A stretch of DNA of 64,000 nucleotides from Crotophaga sulcirostris (lineage: Eukaryota > Chordata > Aves > Cuculiformes > Crotophagidae): contig VYZB01000326.1 of NCBI GenBank assembly GCA_013397455.1, positions 211,310-275,309 on the forward strand. Reading direction: 5' to 3'. Position numbers and translations under genes: made by a program. Below are positions 44,659-57,477 of the stretch, piece by piece. Numbering within the stretch: position 1 is the stretch's first letter; the number at the start of each line of letters is the position of its first letter. The notes under the pieces were generated by a model. That model was not told where the DNA came from. It ran no database searches and worked only from the letters and a program-made list of their open reading frames with translations.

Positions 44659-46092
44659 AAAATCACTGCCAGTATCTCCACTGCATGATGTAGCGACACA
44701 GACCTCCCTTGCGCTGATCTCCTTGGCAGAAAAATCGCAAAGATTTTCTCTGTTTGAAAGTTTTGTTTGAATTTGACTGTGTTTGGAGGTTTGTTTTCAT
44801 TATTCATCCACTTCTACTACACATCAACAGTGCCAAAGCAGATTAAGCCCTGCAATGTTTCCTTTTGTTTTTAAAATAATTAAGGGCAGCTGCTACTTAA
44901 AGTCAACTAAAACATCCTAGTTTTCAGATTAAAGTGCCTCGTGTTTGTTGTTGTAATGAAGCAGTTTGACATCGAGATGAAAGTCTCTGCTGTTTGTGTT
45001 GTTAAAAACTGGTTTTGACGCCATTTTTGAACAATGTCAAACTGTTTCCTTACATTTTGAACAAGACACGCTTTGATCTAGGAAAAAAAACCAACCTCAA
45101 GATGTTTCAATCAGAAGGAAGAAGCAGCAGCCCTTAATGATTTTAAAATAGGATCAAATTGTAAAACATTTCAATCATTACGTTATGTCACATAATGACA
45201 TCCTTGTAGCTGTGCAGTGTAATGCTCAGCGTTGCATTTAGCATCGGGAAATGTTGTAGAAATAATTCACAATAATCTAAAATGCTGAAATGAAATAGTG
45301 AAATTGCAAAGCGACTCTTTAAAGTGTCAAAAGGAAATTCGAGTTTCTGGCGTTTTTGGAATCACTGAGCTCATCTGAAGAAGGAGCACGTGTGCTTTTG
45401 TAGTTTTTCATTCCAAACCTGAACAAAAACAAAGTGTGGAGAAGTTCAAAGTGCTTTGTGAAATGGAAATTCTCCAAATCGACCCATTTTTTAGTGCAAG
45501 AGGAAAGGCTGGGAAGGAGAAGCAGGGCTCTCCAGGTGGGAAAGGACCAACTCTCCTCAGCCCCTCCATGGGACACCTCTACATGGCTGAATCTCCACTG
45601 AGGCAACTCTATATGGGAAACTCCCAGTGTTGGGTTGTTTTTTTGTTCTTTTTTAGGGGGGGGAGGTGATAGTGCTGTTTCTTAAACTGAGAGACTTACA
45701 GACATGGCATCCCACCACACCAGCATCCTCCTCAGCCTTGGACAACCAGGAGCGTAAGGATCCAGCAGGCCCTGCCACTGTGGAAAGTTGTCCTCAAGGA
45801 GATTTGGCTGTGGAGAGTTTTTTTTAGACCCTTCTGGGCTGCAGCAGTGCCCAACCCCTGTGAATCTGGACTGAATTCTTTCCAAATAGGGTTGGGAAGC
45901 GATGTGGTGTTTGTGAATCCCTGCGCTAAACTGGACACTTTTTGGTACTTTTATTCTTTTATTGCTTTTGCAATTCCCTTTCAAAGGTGCTGGGAAGGGA
46001 AGGATGCCACCGCGAAGGGATGGATGCAACAGGATTCAGGTTAGCATCCTGCAAGGTCCAAAGGGCTTGGTCCTGTGGTACTCAGGTCCTTG
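44659..46092. other. AT-rich unique non-coding sequence
   Basis: 44810-45330 is AT-rich with repeated 'caaactgttt'- and 'tttcaatca'-like words, and contains no recognised element. A G run of nine (45657-45665) lies beside a T-rich stretch. Confidence 0.45.
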
Positions 46093-46183
46093 AGTGCCTC
46101 AGGGACATGGTTTAGTAAGTACACAGGTACAGTTGGACTTGATGGTCTCAAATGTCTTTTCCAACCAGATGATTCTGTGATTA
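46093..46183 (+). mobile_element. CR1 LINE 3' end, 90-bp stub
   Basis: 'tgcctcagggacatggttta', 'acaggtacagttggacttga', 'tggtctcaaatgtcttttcc' and 'agatgattctgtgatt'. Confidence 0.88.
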
Positions 46184-47248
46184 GGGACTTCCCTGGTGTT
46201 GCTGCAGAGCACTTGGGAACTGGGGGGGCGATGGCTATCTCTGCGGTCCCCAAATCACCAGTCAAGCAAGGAAACCACATGTGGCAGATGGGTCAAGGAG
46301 GAGAGGTGCATAAAGGCTGCTTTAAACCTGCAAGAAAGGATATGAACGCTGACAGTTACCTGGGGACCCTGAGATACCAGAATCCCTAACTTAATCAGAC
46401 AGATAACGGGAGCAGCTAGAGATGAGGCAGGAACAGGAACCAGGGAACAATAGGAGCCAGCCCCCCCGGGCCCCTGTGTTGCGAATAAGATAATAAACTA
46501 TATAAAAATCTGTCACTGCGCGATAAGTGATGAATTAGAATCAATTATATGTTTAAAATAATAGACCTCCCCATGGTGTTACCGTCCAGAACGGTGATGG
46601 CTTCTGCCTGGGCTTGGCACTGGTGATGGGCAGGCTTGCTGGCTCTGCCATTGTCAGGGCTGGGACAGCTCACGCAGGTGGCTTTGCAGTGCTGGAGAGC
46701 TTGGCCCCACGTTGCATGGTGGCAGCTGAAATCAAAAGTAGCAGGCGAGCTTTTTGGCACTGAATTTTGCATCTTCTCCTGGTCCCTGCAGAGCACATGG
46801 ACGCAGCCAGCTTGTGTGGTGCCATGACCTCCAGCCCCGCTCTTCGTCGCTATTTGTAGTTTTTTGAGATTTGCCATTTTTCTTCTATTAGTGGCTGCTT
46901 CACGTGTGTGGCCTTGCTGCTGCTCTCTGCGTGGAGCAGCTATTTCCGAGCCGCTGAGTGCTGTTCTGCTAAATAACACCGCTTGAGTGCGTTTTTCCCC
47001 TCCTCAAATGCCAGGAGGACAGCCGAAGGTGTGAAAATGCAAGATTAACCCCGTGAATCATCCATCAAATTATGCGCTGTTGGTTTGTGAATGCTGGGCT
47101 GGCAGGAGGGGGAAGCATCCAGGCTTGATCGCCCTGTTGCTTCACGTTGGATGTGGTGGTTGGCAAACAATCCCAGCAAAGCTCTTGCAGGGCAGTGGGA
47201 AGAGCATGTACCCATCCAGTCTGATACTCAATTTAGTTTGAAAATGGA
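46184..47248. other. Unique non-coding sequence
   Basis: A TATA-like 'ctatataaaa' at 46498-46507 follows a GC-rich 'gcccccccgggcccct' (46459-46474). This could be an LTR or cryptic promoter fragment, but I cannot support it further. Nothing else was recognised. Confidence 0.4.
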
Positions 47249-47635
47249 GAGTTAGGGTTGTTCAACCTGGAGAAGAGAAGGCTCTGAGGAGACCTTAGAG
47301 CAGCCTCCAGCACTGAAAGGGGCTCCAGGAAAGGTGGGGAGGGGCTCTTGGTCAGGGAGTGTGGGGACAGAATGAGGGGGGATGGTTTTCAGCTGAAAGA
47401 GGGGAGATTGAGATGAGATCTTAGGGAGAAATGTTTTGCTGTGAGGGTGGGGAGGCTCTGGTCCAGGTTGCCCAGAGAATTCATGGCTGCTCCATCCCTG
47501 GAGGTGTTCAAGGCCAGATTGGATGGGGCTTGGAGCCCCCTGATCCAGTGGGAGGTGACCCTGCCCATGGCAGGTGGATTGGAACTGAATGGGTTTTAAG
47601 GTCCCTTCCAACCTAAACCATTCTATGGTTCTATA
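47249..47635 (+). mobile_element. CR1 LINE 3' end, 'gggagaaatgttttgctgtg' subfamily
   Basis: Starts 'agagttagggttgttcaacc' and is collinear with the copies at 55756 and 62629. Diagnostic blocks are 'gagatcttagggagaaatgt' and 'gatccagtgggaggtgaccc'; the tail is 'accattctatggttctat'. Divergence from its relatives is low. Confidence 0.95.
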
Positions 47636-48899
47636 TGTTTGGTCTTTCAACCAAGCTGTTTGCAAAAGGGGCTCAGGAGAATAGGGCTTGGATGAACATC
47701 TCACCTGGAATTGGTGCCCTTCTCCTGCCATGTTCCTTCCTTTCTGCAAACTAGAGCGTTTCCCAGCTCCCTGCACTGACAGGAGGGAAAATACACATTG
47801 TACATCAAAAAGTTGAGTTGGAAACTCATGCCTAGCCTGGCTGGCTTTATTATTTTGTTAAATAGCACAAGTTGCAGCCATAAAGCCCCTGGAAGCCTGT
47901 GCTAAGCAGGGGCACTGGGACCAATGCTAATGGATTGAAGTGAGCGGCTCACCAGCCACAGGGGTGCCCTGGGATTTCCCTTTTGAATCTTATTTACATT
48001 CGGACTAACAATAGCTCCCAAGCTTGGCTATAAATAATTTCTAGGAAAGAGTTGTCTAATTAAATGTACAGCAGCAAAGAAAGTACTTTTAACCACGAGG
48101 CTGGTGTCCTAATGAACGTAATCACTGGATGGGGACAGCTTAGGAAACAGAACTTGACATCTCCCGGTGGAGGCAGAGAGATGGAGGGGAAACATACTTG
48201 GGGAGAATTCCCAATCAATATTTAATTGCGTAGCATGTAATCTGCCGTCGTATTTTTGAAAAATAAAAATTAAAGCCCCGCAGAAACTGGAGAACCTTTA
48301 AAGTAGATTTGAGAGGGAGAGCCTCTTTTTTTTTTATGACTGTCTGGGGAGGGAACAACATCTAACTGCCCCTGTAGGCATGCAAATTGTTGTGTAGTTG
48401 GCAAAATGCAGGCTTTGTCGGCATGGATTTACAGCCTTCCCCCATCCTCACTCTTCCTCCTCTCTTAGTGCCTAAATTTTGTAGTCGGTAAGCAGGAAAT
48501 ACAGAAATTTCATGGATGTCCAGCTATAACTTGCATCTGGAATGCATTTAAGAGTGAAAAGTGCAGTTACCCCTAACCAGCCCTGTGTCACAGTGCTGTG
48601 TGGCTAAAAGACAATTGAGAAATGGTGGGATCAGGGGATAGGCAGAAGCTGTGTGCTGCAAACTGAGGGGCAGGTAGGATCAGGTTGAGCCTGAGATAGT
48701 AGAGAGGCTTTTTGACAGGACCTGATGTTGAACTGGGAGGTCTGGGCTGCATGTGGGAGTAGGCAGTGGTGTCAGTGCCTGAAGAGTGGCTGGTCCCATG
48801 CAGGATGGACTCGTGTTTAGTAAGACAGTGCGTCCCCATCATTGTGAGGTGGCACACCAAGTGTTAGGGAGGCACTGGGAATGATACCATGTGCAAAGG
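47636..48899. other. Unique non-coding sequence
   Basis: AT-rich at 47960-48300, with a T run of nine near 48327. No gene was recognised. Confidence 0.5.
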
Positions 48900-49189
48900 C
48901 ATAGAATCAGAGAATTGTTTGGTTGGAGGGGACCTTAAAACCCACTCAGTTCCACCTCTCACTGGATCAGGGGGCTCCAAGCCCCATCCAACCTGGCCTT
49001 GAACACCTCCAGGGATGGGGCAACCACCACTGCTCTGGGCAACCTGGGCCAGGGCCTCCCCACCCTCATCGTGAAGAATTTCTTCCTAATGTCTAATCTA
49101 AATCTTCCCCCTTCTGATTTAAAACTGTTCCCCATCATCCTATCACTACAGTCCCTTAAAAGCCCCTCCCCAGCTTTCTTGTAGGCCCC
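48900..49189 (-). mobile_element. CR1 LINE 3' end with a lost block near the tail
   Basis: 'catagaatcagagaattgtt' is followed by 'ggttggaggggaccttaaaa' and 'cctctcactggatcaggggg'. The 'ccatgggcagggacacc' block seen at the same place in the copy at 40911 is missing, and the sequence then continues to 'cccagctttcttgtaggccc'. Confidence 0.93.
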
Positions 49190-51275
49190 ATCTTGCAGGC
49201 ATCTAGGACTGTCCTGCCCAGGGAACAGTGCTGTGTCCTGCAAGGAACATGCATGTAGACAGGGAGCGATGGAGTAGTAGCCATGGCTGGTGCCCATTGG
49301 ACTTATAAAGGAGTCAAAGCCTGTGTCTAGGGGTAAAATACAGCAGGGCATCTCGCTGTCACCCTGTGCGTGCTGACTGGGACACAAAACTAAGGAACCA
49401 CCAGGTATAAATGAACGTATCTCAAGTTGGAGAAGAGATACTAGTTTATGCCAGTGGGCCCTTCAGCATGGAGGAGGGTTTAGGAGTGGTGATCCCTTGA
49501 AAATGCAGTTTCCCCCAGTTTGTGGTGGTGGCCTTGGCAGGGCGATGCAGGAGAAGAACAGGAGTGGGATTCTGGTGTCTTTTCTCCCTGTTACAGCTCA
49601 GCCTGCTCTGCCAGCCCTTGCTCTGTCCCCAGAGAATACACTCCGACTCCGCTGCGATTAATCTAATCGGCCACTGGATGTCAATGTTGCCTCATCCAAT
49701 TACAAGTGGGAAAGGACTGGGTCTTCAGGAGGGAGGAAAAAATGCTGCTGTCAGAATAGAGGAGGTTGGATGTTGTTTTCTTCTGCGAAGTTGGCTATTA
49801 AGCAGTGTAGGGCCGTGTACGAAGGCACCGGGAAGGAAACAGTCATTGCTCTTGTTTTGCTCAGCTGGGGAGAGGGATTTGATCCAGGCTGTGTAAAGGC
49901 TCAACCATAATTTGGGACAAAAAGCTTCAGCAGAATGAAAAGCCAGATACAAAAAAGTATCTCCTTCGTGGAGGCACAGCTCGGGGCGTGCTGAGATGTT
50001 GTTGGTTGGCATCGGGCCCTTACGTGATGTTCAGGAGGACGGTGATGTATCTCCTGTGGAGCTGGGTGGAAGGAAGGTTTGAGGACGTGTAGTCATAAAA
50101 TACAGCTCTAGAAGGCAAGGGTTCTCAGCAACATGTGAAAGCAGGTCTGGATTTACACGCTGCAGCTTGGTCTCCTCTCCCTTATCCATCTTTTAGCCAG
50201 TTGCGACGAAGCACAGACAGCAGCTGCATCCTGCCAAGATTCATGATCAAGAACGCCTCTCCCCCACCTCCTCCCTCCCTTTGACAAATATTTTAAATCC
50301 AGGCGCTGGTTTGGGAAGCAGGTGCAGCAGTTGGCCACTCCAGCCTATCTGCACTCCCAGATGGAGCATCTCTTGGGAGGAGCACATGTCCTTGGGAAAC
50401 TGGGAACCTTGAATTTTGGTGCAGGTCCATACGTATGACCATGATGGGATGAGATGCATCTCAGACGTCTCCTACGTGCTCTGTAGCACGAAACCACTTA
50501 AAATAGACCTCCCCACAAAGAAGACCTGGGCTTGCAGAAGCTGTGCATGCTTGGGTAGCAGGTCCCTGGCAGCGAGACCTGGGGGTGGTGAGGGCTCCTT
50601 GCCCTCGCTGACACCTCTGCTGCAGTTAACAGCAGGACATAGATCCCCCGAGCTCCCAACCCTCTGCCTTTATTTCCTAGCAGGAAAATAGGCTCATGGT
50701 TTCCATCCCATTGGAATAAATTGCCCCCCTTTCATGTTGGGTTCATTTGGGCGTGTTAATATCTCAAATTTAATGATAAGTCTAACGGAATTCATTTATA
50801 AGATAAATAAGATGTTATTAGTACATTAGTAGCAAAAAATATGCAAGGACACTGCTAATCTAAGGTGAAAATGCCTTCCTGAGTGAAATTTAATTAGCAG
50901 ATTGTGTTCTATTAGTGACTTTTATGGGGACTTCATGAAAATGAATACAAATATGATCCAGGCAGCCTCCTCTGTGAAGCGAGAGCCTTGCTAACCTACC
51001 CACCCTCTCCCTGCCACGCTGCTGCCAACAAAGGAAAGCACTGTTGTGTGTCCTATCCTCTTACCAGAAGAGGACCTGCTGGAGGCAGAAGGACCACCTG
51101 TTACCACCTTGCAGCTTAGGGTGAAGGGCAACAAGTCAGGGTGTCTTATATGTTGGGTGTGCTCATAGCAAATGAAATGGGGTGGGAGAGTCAGAAATGT
51201 CGTTTCCCCACCCCTGCCTGAGCCAAGCTGGGCAAAACTGGTTTTTCCATGATAACAGCATTAATCGTTCTGGAG
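49190..51275. other. Unique non-coding sequence
   Basis: No gene was recognised in 2.1 kb. 50740-50960 is AT-rich. The 124-codon frame at 49522-49893 has no domain features. Confidence 0.5.
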
Positions 51276-51630
51276 GTCAGGCTGAGAGAGCTGGGCTTGT
51301 TTAGTCTGGAGAAGAGAAGGCTCTGGGGACACCTTAGAGCAGCCTCCAGGAAAGCTGGGGAGGGGCTCTTGATCAGGGAGTGCAGGGATAGGATGAGGGG
51401 GAAGGGTTTTAAGCTGAAAGAGGGGAGATTGAGAGGAGATCTTAGGAAGAAATGTTTTCCTGTGAGTGTGGAGGGGCCCTGGCCCAGGTTGCTCAGAGAA
51501 GTGGTGGCTTCTATCCCATCCCTGGAGGCGTTCAAGGCCAGGTTGGATGGGGCTTTGGGCAACCTGGACTAGTGGGAGGATCACCTTTAAGGTCCCTTTT
51601 GACCAAAACCATTTGATGATTCTGTGATCT
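51276..51630 (+). mobile_element. CR1 LINE 3' end with an 18-bp deletion
   Basis: 'gtcaggctgagagagctggg' to 'catttgatgattctgtgatc'. At about 51345 'gcagcctccag' is joined to 'gaaagctgggg', so the 'tactgaaaggggctccag' block of its relatives is lost, probably through the repeated 'ccag'. Confidence 0.94.
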
Positions 51631-53116
51631 CCTTGGTGCTTTGAATTTTCTGCCTAGCCAGATGTCCTGCAGTGGTCAGCACTGGTAGCAGAGGATGCCA
51701 GGTCTTGCAAAGGTTCCATCACAGAGGTTCAGTGTCAGACTGCCATGTGCTGGCAAACCTCTGTGTCCTTGCAAGCCTGATGGCGCGCGGTAGCTGCGGG
51801 GGAATGGATCCCATCCAAGAACATCATACATCTTTTAGAAGACTTATGGTCCCCTAGCAAGCCAGAGGGTGTTGTGCAGCTGTTACTGCCAGGCCTTGCT
51901 GGAGTCACATACTGTAGAGATGTGCTGGTGTCCCTTTTCCTCCTGGCTTGCCTTTCAGAGTCAGTGCAGCAGAGACTCCCATGTGAAGGAGCTGTGGAGG
52001 TGACACTGATGGGTCTTGCTAGGTTTTGTGCTAAACCCCAGCACTTGGTGTGTTTCCAGAGCTGGAAAGCATTCCTGTGCTGTGCATGATTTCAGGACCT
52101 TACAGGTGATTTAAGGAGGGAAAACATGTTGGGATCAGCAATGAAAAAGAAAGAAATAAAAGGCGGCTCAGTTCTCTGTCTTTCCTTGGGTGACTCTCTT
52201 GCACACCCTGCTTTGGGAGTAGCTATTGCTGTGACATACCCTCCTCCACCTGATCCAGGACCTTCTGGTCCCAGTCAGTGTGTGGCTAAGAGAGATCTTT
52301 GTCATTGACAGAGTGGAGTGGCCAGGAGCTGTGGACACCACACATGACTTTGCCCATGCAATCTTCAGTTGAAAAGTGCTTGTGAGGGTGTTGGGACTCC
52401 AGAGGAACAAAGAGAGGTTTTGTGAGCTGAGAAGTAGCAGGAGAGCAGTCACCTTCCCCTTAGCAGGTCTATCCCATCCCTTGTGTTTGTGCAGAATAAT
52501 TTTAATGTCCCTTGCCAGGTTTTTGAGGCTGGAGGAGAGTCCATTAGTTACCACTGCCGACGTAGGAGGCATCTGGTGGTGGTTTGAAAGACTATTCCCT
52601 CCCATCTGTGGATGCAGAATCCAGGTCTTGCCGATTTCTTTGCTGCACAGAGGCAGAAGAGCGAAGCAAATGCATGGGGAGTCATTATTCATGCAGATGA
52701 TCCTCACAATTCAATAGAGGTAATTAGGAGAATGATGGAGGAAATTAGCACTTTCTACGGGTTTATTAATATTAATAAAATGATTCCACGGTTAAAAATA
52801 ATAATAATAATATTAATACAATAAATACAAAACTGCAGAAGCGCTCTGCCCAGCTATGAAATACCAGTGTGCTCCAGGCAGTGATCAACCAGTAGCTTGA
52901 ATTAGTCTTCAGAGACAGGGTTTTTGCCCTCTCTAAAGATTGTATCACAGAAGTCAGAACAGATTGAGGCATATCTGGGCTGATTTCTTGTTTCCCACTT
53001 CTGTCTTCCCCTTTAGCAAGAGGAGCTGAAGCTCAGCAGATGCTGAAGACATTGGAAAACTGGTTGGCTTGTCTTTAGTGTGCCAACAGTTTTGAAAATA
53101 GAACATTTCCTGAGAG
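51631..53116. other. Unique non-coding sequence
   Basis: An AAT microsatellite at 52796-52815. Otherwise nothing was recognised. Confidence 0.5.
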
Positions 53117-53437
53117 CTTCCAGTACTTAAAAGGGGCCTATAGGAAAGCTGGGGAGGGGCTCTGGATCAGGGAGTGCAGGGATAGGATGAGGGGGAATGA
53201 TTTTGATCTGAAAGAGGGGAGATTGAGATGCAATTTTAGGGAGAAATGTTTTCCTGTGAGGGTGGGGAGGCCCTGGCCCACGTTGCCCAGAGAAGTAGTG
53301 GATTCTCCATCCCTGGAGGTGTTCAAGGCCAGGTTGGATGGGGCTTTGATCAATCTGATTCAGTGGCATCCGGTGAGTTGGAACTGGATGAACTTTGAGG
53401 TCCCTTTCAACCCAGACCATTCTATGATTCTGTGAAC
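53117..53437 (+). mobile_element. CR1 LINE 3' end
   Basis: 'cttccagtacttaaaagggg' to 'accattctatgattctgtga'. It keeps the 'gggagaaatgttttcctgtg' block and the 'ggtggggaggccctggccca' block of the local subfamily. Confidence 0.95.
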
Positions 53438-55755
53438 TGCTCTGATGCCTGATGTCCTCCTGCTTCTTCATCTGCTTTCTGTGTAGCTGTCCTAGCAAGA
53501 AAAACATTCCCCCATCTCCAACTGCCAGAGGGTTGGTATGTTGTGGGTTCCTGGGTCTGCCATGAAGACCTGTTTCCAGGTTGCCCTCTCCATTGCATTT
53601 CCCATTCCCTCTTGTATCAATCTCAGCAGAGGACTGTGGACCACTGCCACCAGTGTGGCCTGGGGAAGAGTTGTTCATCCCTCCGTGCCACTGGTGTGCA
53701 TGAAATGCTGGGAGTATTTGGAGAAGGCTATTCACAGATGGTGAGGAGATGATCAAACTAAAGAAAACACAGAGTGTTAGTAATGAAAATACACGATAAA
53801 TGTATTTGAACATGTAAAAATTTAATTAGAATTTTTGTTATTCAAGTATTGCTGTAAGTGCTTATTGAAGCCCTCTGCTTTCTTTTGAGATCAAGGCTTT
53901 TTCTGTATCTTGCAGGCCAAGAGGAGGGTTTATGGTAAGGAAGGGAATAATTGGTACCAAGTATCTTCTGCAGAGGGCAGTGGGATTTTGCCCTGCATCT
54001 TGGATGCAGGATTAGGCCTGGATGTACCCGTGGCAATACCTGGCTAGACTTGATTCTATTAGGAAAGCATTAATGGGGTTTTGCAGTCATCAGAGATTTT
54101 TTTTTTTTTGCTGGCTAGGATACCAGAAGTTTGGTGTTGAGCTGGGGACTGTGCTTTAAGGATTGGTGGAGGATGGCAATAGGTTGTTGGCAACACAAGG
54201 AAGAGCAGGAAAGCTGTCAGATGAGCTGTTGGACTTGCAACTCCTCCTCCGTCCATGGGAGATGTGTGCACCTAAAACTGGAAGAGCAAAGAAAAGGCAC
54301 CCTGAGGTCCTAAACTGTGAGTCTGGGGCACCAGGGAGCAGCTCTGTTTGTTTTCCCTCTGTGGGGAGCTGTGAATATGCTGGTAACAGCTCTCTCCTGG
54401 CTGACCTGATTGCACTTGCACTCCTGAGTTAAAGATGCCAGGCTGGTGGGTGGTGCCAATTCCCAGAGCATTCTCCATCCGTCTTTATTTAAATGGGAAA
54501 AGATCAGTGCAGTTGAACCCATTGCTTTAATGATAGATTCCATTATATTAAAAGTTAATTGCAAAAAAAAAATCAGTTTCTATAATTAAAAGAAAACCTC
54601 ACAGCTAGACATGTTGGCTTTGTGTGTGATCTCCATCTTATTAGTGGGGATCTTCATGTACTGCTCACTTGTGTGTCATATGTGGGTGGTGAGAGCACCC
54701 AGTGCTTCATCTCCAAGAGCTGCAGCTGCAGCTCCAGGACCTGGAGCCAGACAGATTTCCCTCTCCCATCCCCTTGTGTCTTGGGAGCCATGCCCAGGGC
54801 TGTATATCCTGTGCTGAGGTGACGGAGCCGGCGAGGGGAGGTGAATATTTCCATTCCAGAGGAATCTGCAGGGCTGGCAGTTTTCAGGTTGGGAGGGGGA
54901 AGCAACCCTATCTCCCAACTTGTAAATTAAGCAGATCTGGTTGGGAACTGTCACTGCAAGAGAAGAAATATGAAACCTCTGGGGTCGTGTATGTCGAGTA
55001 ATTTTTCTGACTGTAACTCTACTTAAAAGTAAGGATATGATGAAAATGCTTAGAGCATTTTAAATGGACTAGCAGAGATCTGATTCAGCTCCAGTGAAGT
55101 CTGTACAGACTTTATTGGGTGTTGGCTTACTCTAAATTCACTAACACCAGAATTTAGTGCATGGCTGAGGAATAAATTGGTTCCTACTCCGTATTAACAA
55201 AAATATTCTTAGTTGAAGAAAAAGCAAAGTCTTTTTATTTGGTGGGTTGCAATGCAGACGAGTGAGGAAGGTTTTGGAGCTCACGACTGTCTCTGCATGA
55301 TTAACTCCCATGTCCCTTGTCCATTTGCTCCAACGTGAGATGTCTGGACCAGGCACACCATCGCAGGCAGCAAATGTAATTCCTTTGGTTTTATTTAGAA
55401 GGACACAGGCAGGGCAGGCTGTGCTCCATTGTGATGTGGTTCAGTAGAGAAAGATGTGCTGGGCCGACCAGCTGCCCTCTGGAGAGCCTGCTTCTGCTCT
55501 GGCATCAAGCATCCTCCTTCACAGGAGGTTTTTAAGTGCGCAGGTTGTGACCACAATAGGTAGATACAGGGAAAGTTGCTGCTTTTCTGCTCTTTTCAGG
55601 AGCTTAGGGGATGCCCCACATCATTGCCACATAAGGAAATAATAAAGCTGGGTTTGGTGGATGATGAAAGACTGGGCAACTGTGAGTGCATTCATATGTG
55701 CCTGCATGAAATGTATCAGTGAGATATTCAGGATTGTGGTGAAATGAGAGAAATG
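53438..55755. other. Unique non-coding sequence
   Basis: No gene was recognised in 2.3 kb. T and A runs occur near 54099-54110 and 54566-54574. Confidence 0.5.
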
Positions 55756-56221
55756 GAAGGACATGGATCTGTGAGAGCAAGTCCAGAGGAGACCACAAAG
55801 ATGATCCAAGGACTGGAGCACCTCCCATAGAGGACAGGCTGAGAGAGTTGGGGTTGTTCAGCCTGGAGAAGAGAAGGCTCTGGGGACACCTTAGAGCAGC
55901 CTCCAGCACTGAAAGGGGCTCCAGGAAAGCTGGGGAGGGGCTCTTGATCATGGGGTGCAGGGATAGGATGAGGGGGAACAGTTTTAAGCTGAAAGAGGGG
56001 AGATTGAGATGAGATTTTAGGAGAAAATGTTTTGCTGTGAGGGTGGGGAGGCCCTGGCCCAGATTGCCCAGAGAAGTGGTGGCTGCCCCATCCCTGGAGG
56101 TGTTCAAGGCCAGGTTGGATGGGGCTTTGAGCAGTGGGAGGTGTCCCTGCCCATGGCAGGGGGTTGGAACTGGATGGGCTTTAATGTCCCTTCCGATTCA
56201 ATCCATTCTGTGATTCTATGA
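55756..56221 (+). mobile_element. CR1 LINE 3' end, 466 bp
   Basis: Starts 'ggaaggacatggatctgtga', then 'gcaagtccagaggagaccac', 'gagaagagaaggctctgggg', 'gagattttaggagaaaatgt' and the tail 'ccattctgtgattctatga'. The 'cccctgatccagtg' block next to 'tttgagcagtggg' is shortened by about 15 bp. Confidence 0.95.
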
Positions 56222-57376
56222 AATCTGGATGGAGTGGAGAGTGAAAACCACTCCAGTTTTCCCCTCTCTCCCCTTAATTCCCTCCTGCCTCCCCTGGATT
56301 TCAGAGGTGTGAGATCCTCACCCCATGTGTTGGAAACAATACCTCGGAGGAGCCTTGGATCCATTTGTTTTCTGTTTAATTGGCTAGCGGGGAGAAAATA
56401 ACGAAGAGAAGTCATGCAGGGGAAGTTTTCATCAGTGCTGTTTTTGGCAACAGAGTCACAACATCCTAAATTTATTTATTTAATTGCATTATTAAAAGTA
56501 TAAATAAAAATAAATCCAGGAGAGCAGCCGGATCTATGCTTTGCATCTCTAAAATAGAACCATAAATGCCATGGAGCACTGGGGGAATGATTTATTAGCC
56601 TGTTATCGTGAGTGACTGGGACGCTTTCGATGGAGTCCTTGCTAATTTCTAACAGCTGCATTAAATCACAGATGCTATCAGCTATTATAAAATAATCACC
56701 CAGCGGTCTGCAAACCAGCACGAGCCCAGGGTCAGTGCTGGAGCCCTTCATTTGTTTCACATCTCAGCCCTTCCGATTCCTGCAAGGGTGGGAAATAAAT
56801 AGGGCTTGTAGCGGCCTCATTTTATCATCCGGGAGTTGACAATAAATAAAACCTCTATAAACCTTTTTCTAAAAGGGGTTTGGGCAGGAATTTGCAACGA
56901 GAGGAAACCTTTTGTGCTTAAATATGGCTGGATGGTGTCAGGACTCCGGAACCCTATTTCCAGCTTGGAAAGGGAGCCTGCGTTTGCTGATTTATCAGGC
57001 AGACAGAGGATTTCAGGATTTTGGGGCTGGAAGGGAGGGGAGAAGGTCTTGTGGCTGTTAGGGACGGCTGTCTTGGCTCCTCCGCTTTCGCTCCTCCGCG
57101 CTGTTTCAGACAAGTCACTTAAATTTCCCTACAGCTTGACTGCCTTCCTCTCGTTTGACAAACAACGTGCGTGTGTTTATGTGGCTGGGCTCCGGAGGGG
57201 GTTAATACTTGGCCTGGAAATCTCTTTAGAAGTGCCAATTTGTAGCGACAGAGAAACAACAATGAATAGGAGAGCCTTCGAGGGCCGGGAAGAAGTGAGC
57301 AAGCGGCTGCTTATCAGGCTGGTGGCTTGCAGAGCCAGCCGCAATAGCAGGGGTGGTTTTAAACGGTGAAGGAGAT
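56222..57376. other. Unique non-coding sequence
   Basis: No exon was supported. The 57000-57370 part is somewhat richer in CpG ('cctccgctttcgctcctccg' near 57078) and has a 177-codon open frame (56836-57366) that ends just before the poly-G tract. The frame shows no recognisable domain. Confidence 0.45.
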
Positions 57377-57410
57377 GGGGGGGGGGTGGGGGGGGGGGGG
57401 GGGGGGGGGT

Positions 57411-57472
<62 letters not shown>

Positions 57473-57477
57473 GGGGG
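57377..57477. repeat. 101-bp poly-G tract
   Basis: 98 of 101 bases are G, with single T interruptions at 57387, 57410 and 57472. The longest uninterrupted run is 61 G (57411-57471). Such a tract would be expected to form stacked G-quadruplexes on the plus strand. It could be real or partly a sequencing or assembly artefact, since long homopolymers are hard to read. Proline- and glycine-rich open frames over it are meaningless. Confidence 0.9.

Noticed and set aside
56836..57369. 177-codon frame upstream of the poly-G tract
   Set aside because: The slightly CpG-rich sequence keeps frames open. The translation shows no domain and no plausible exon borders.
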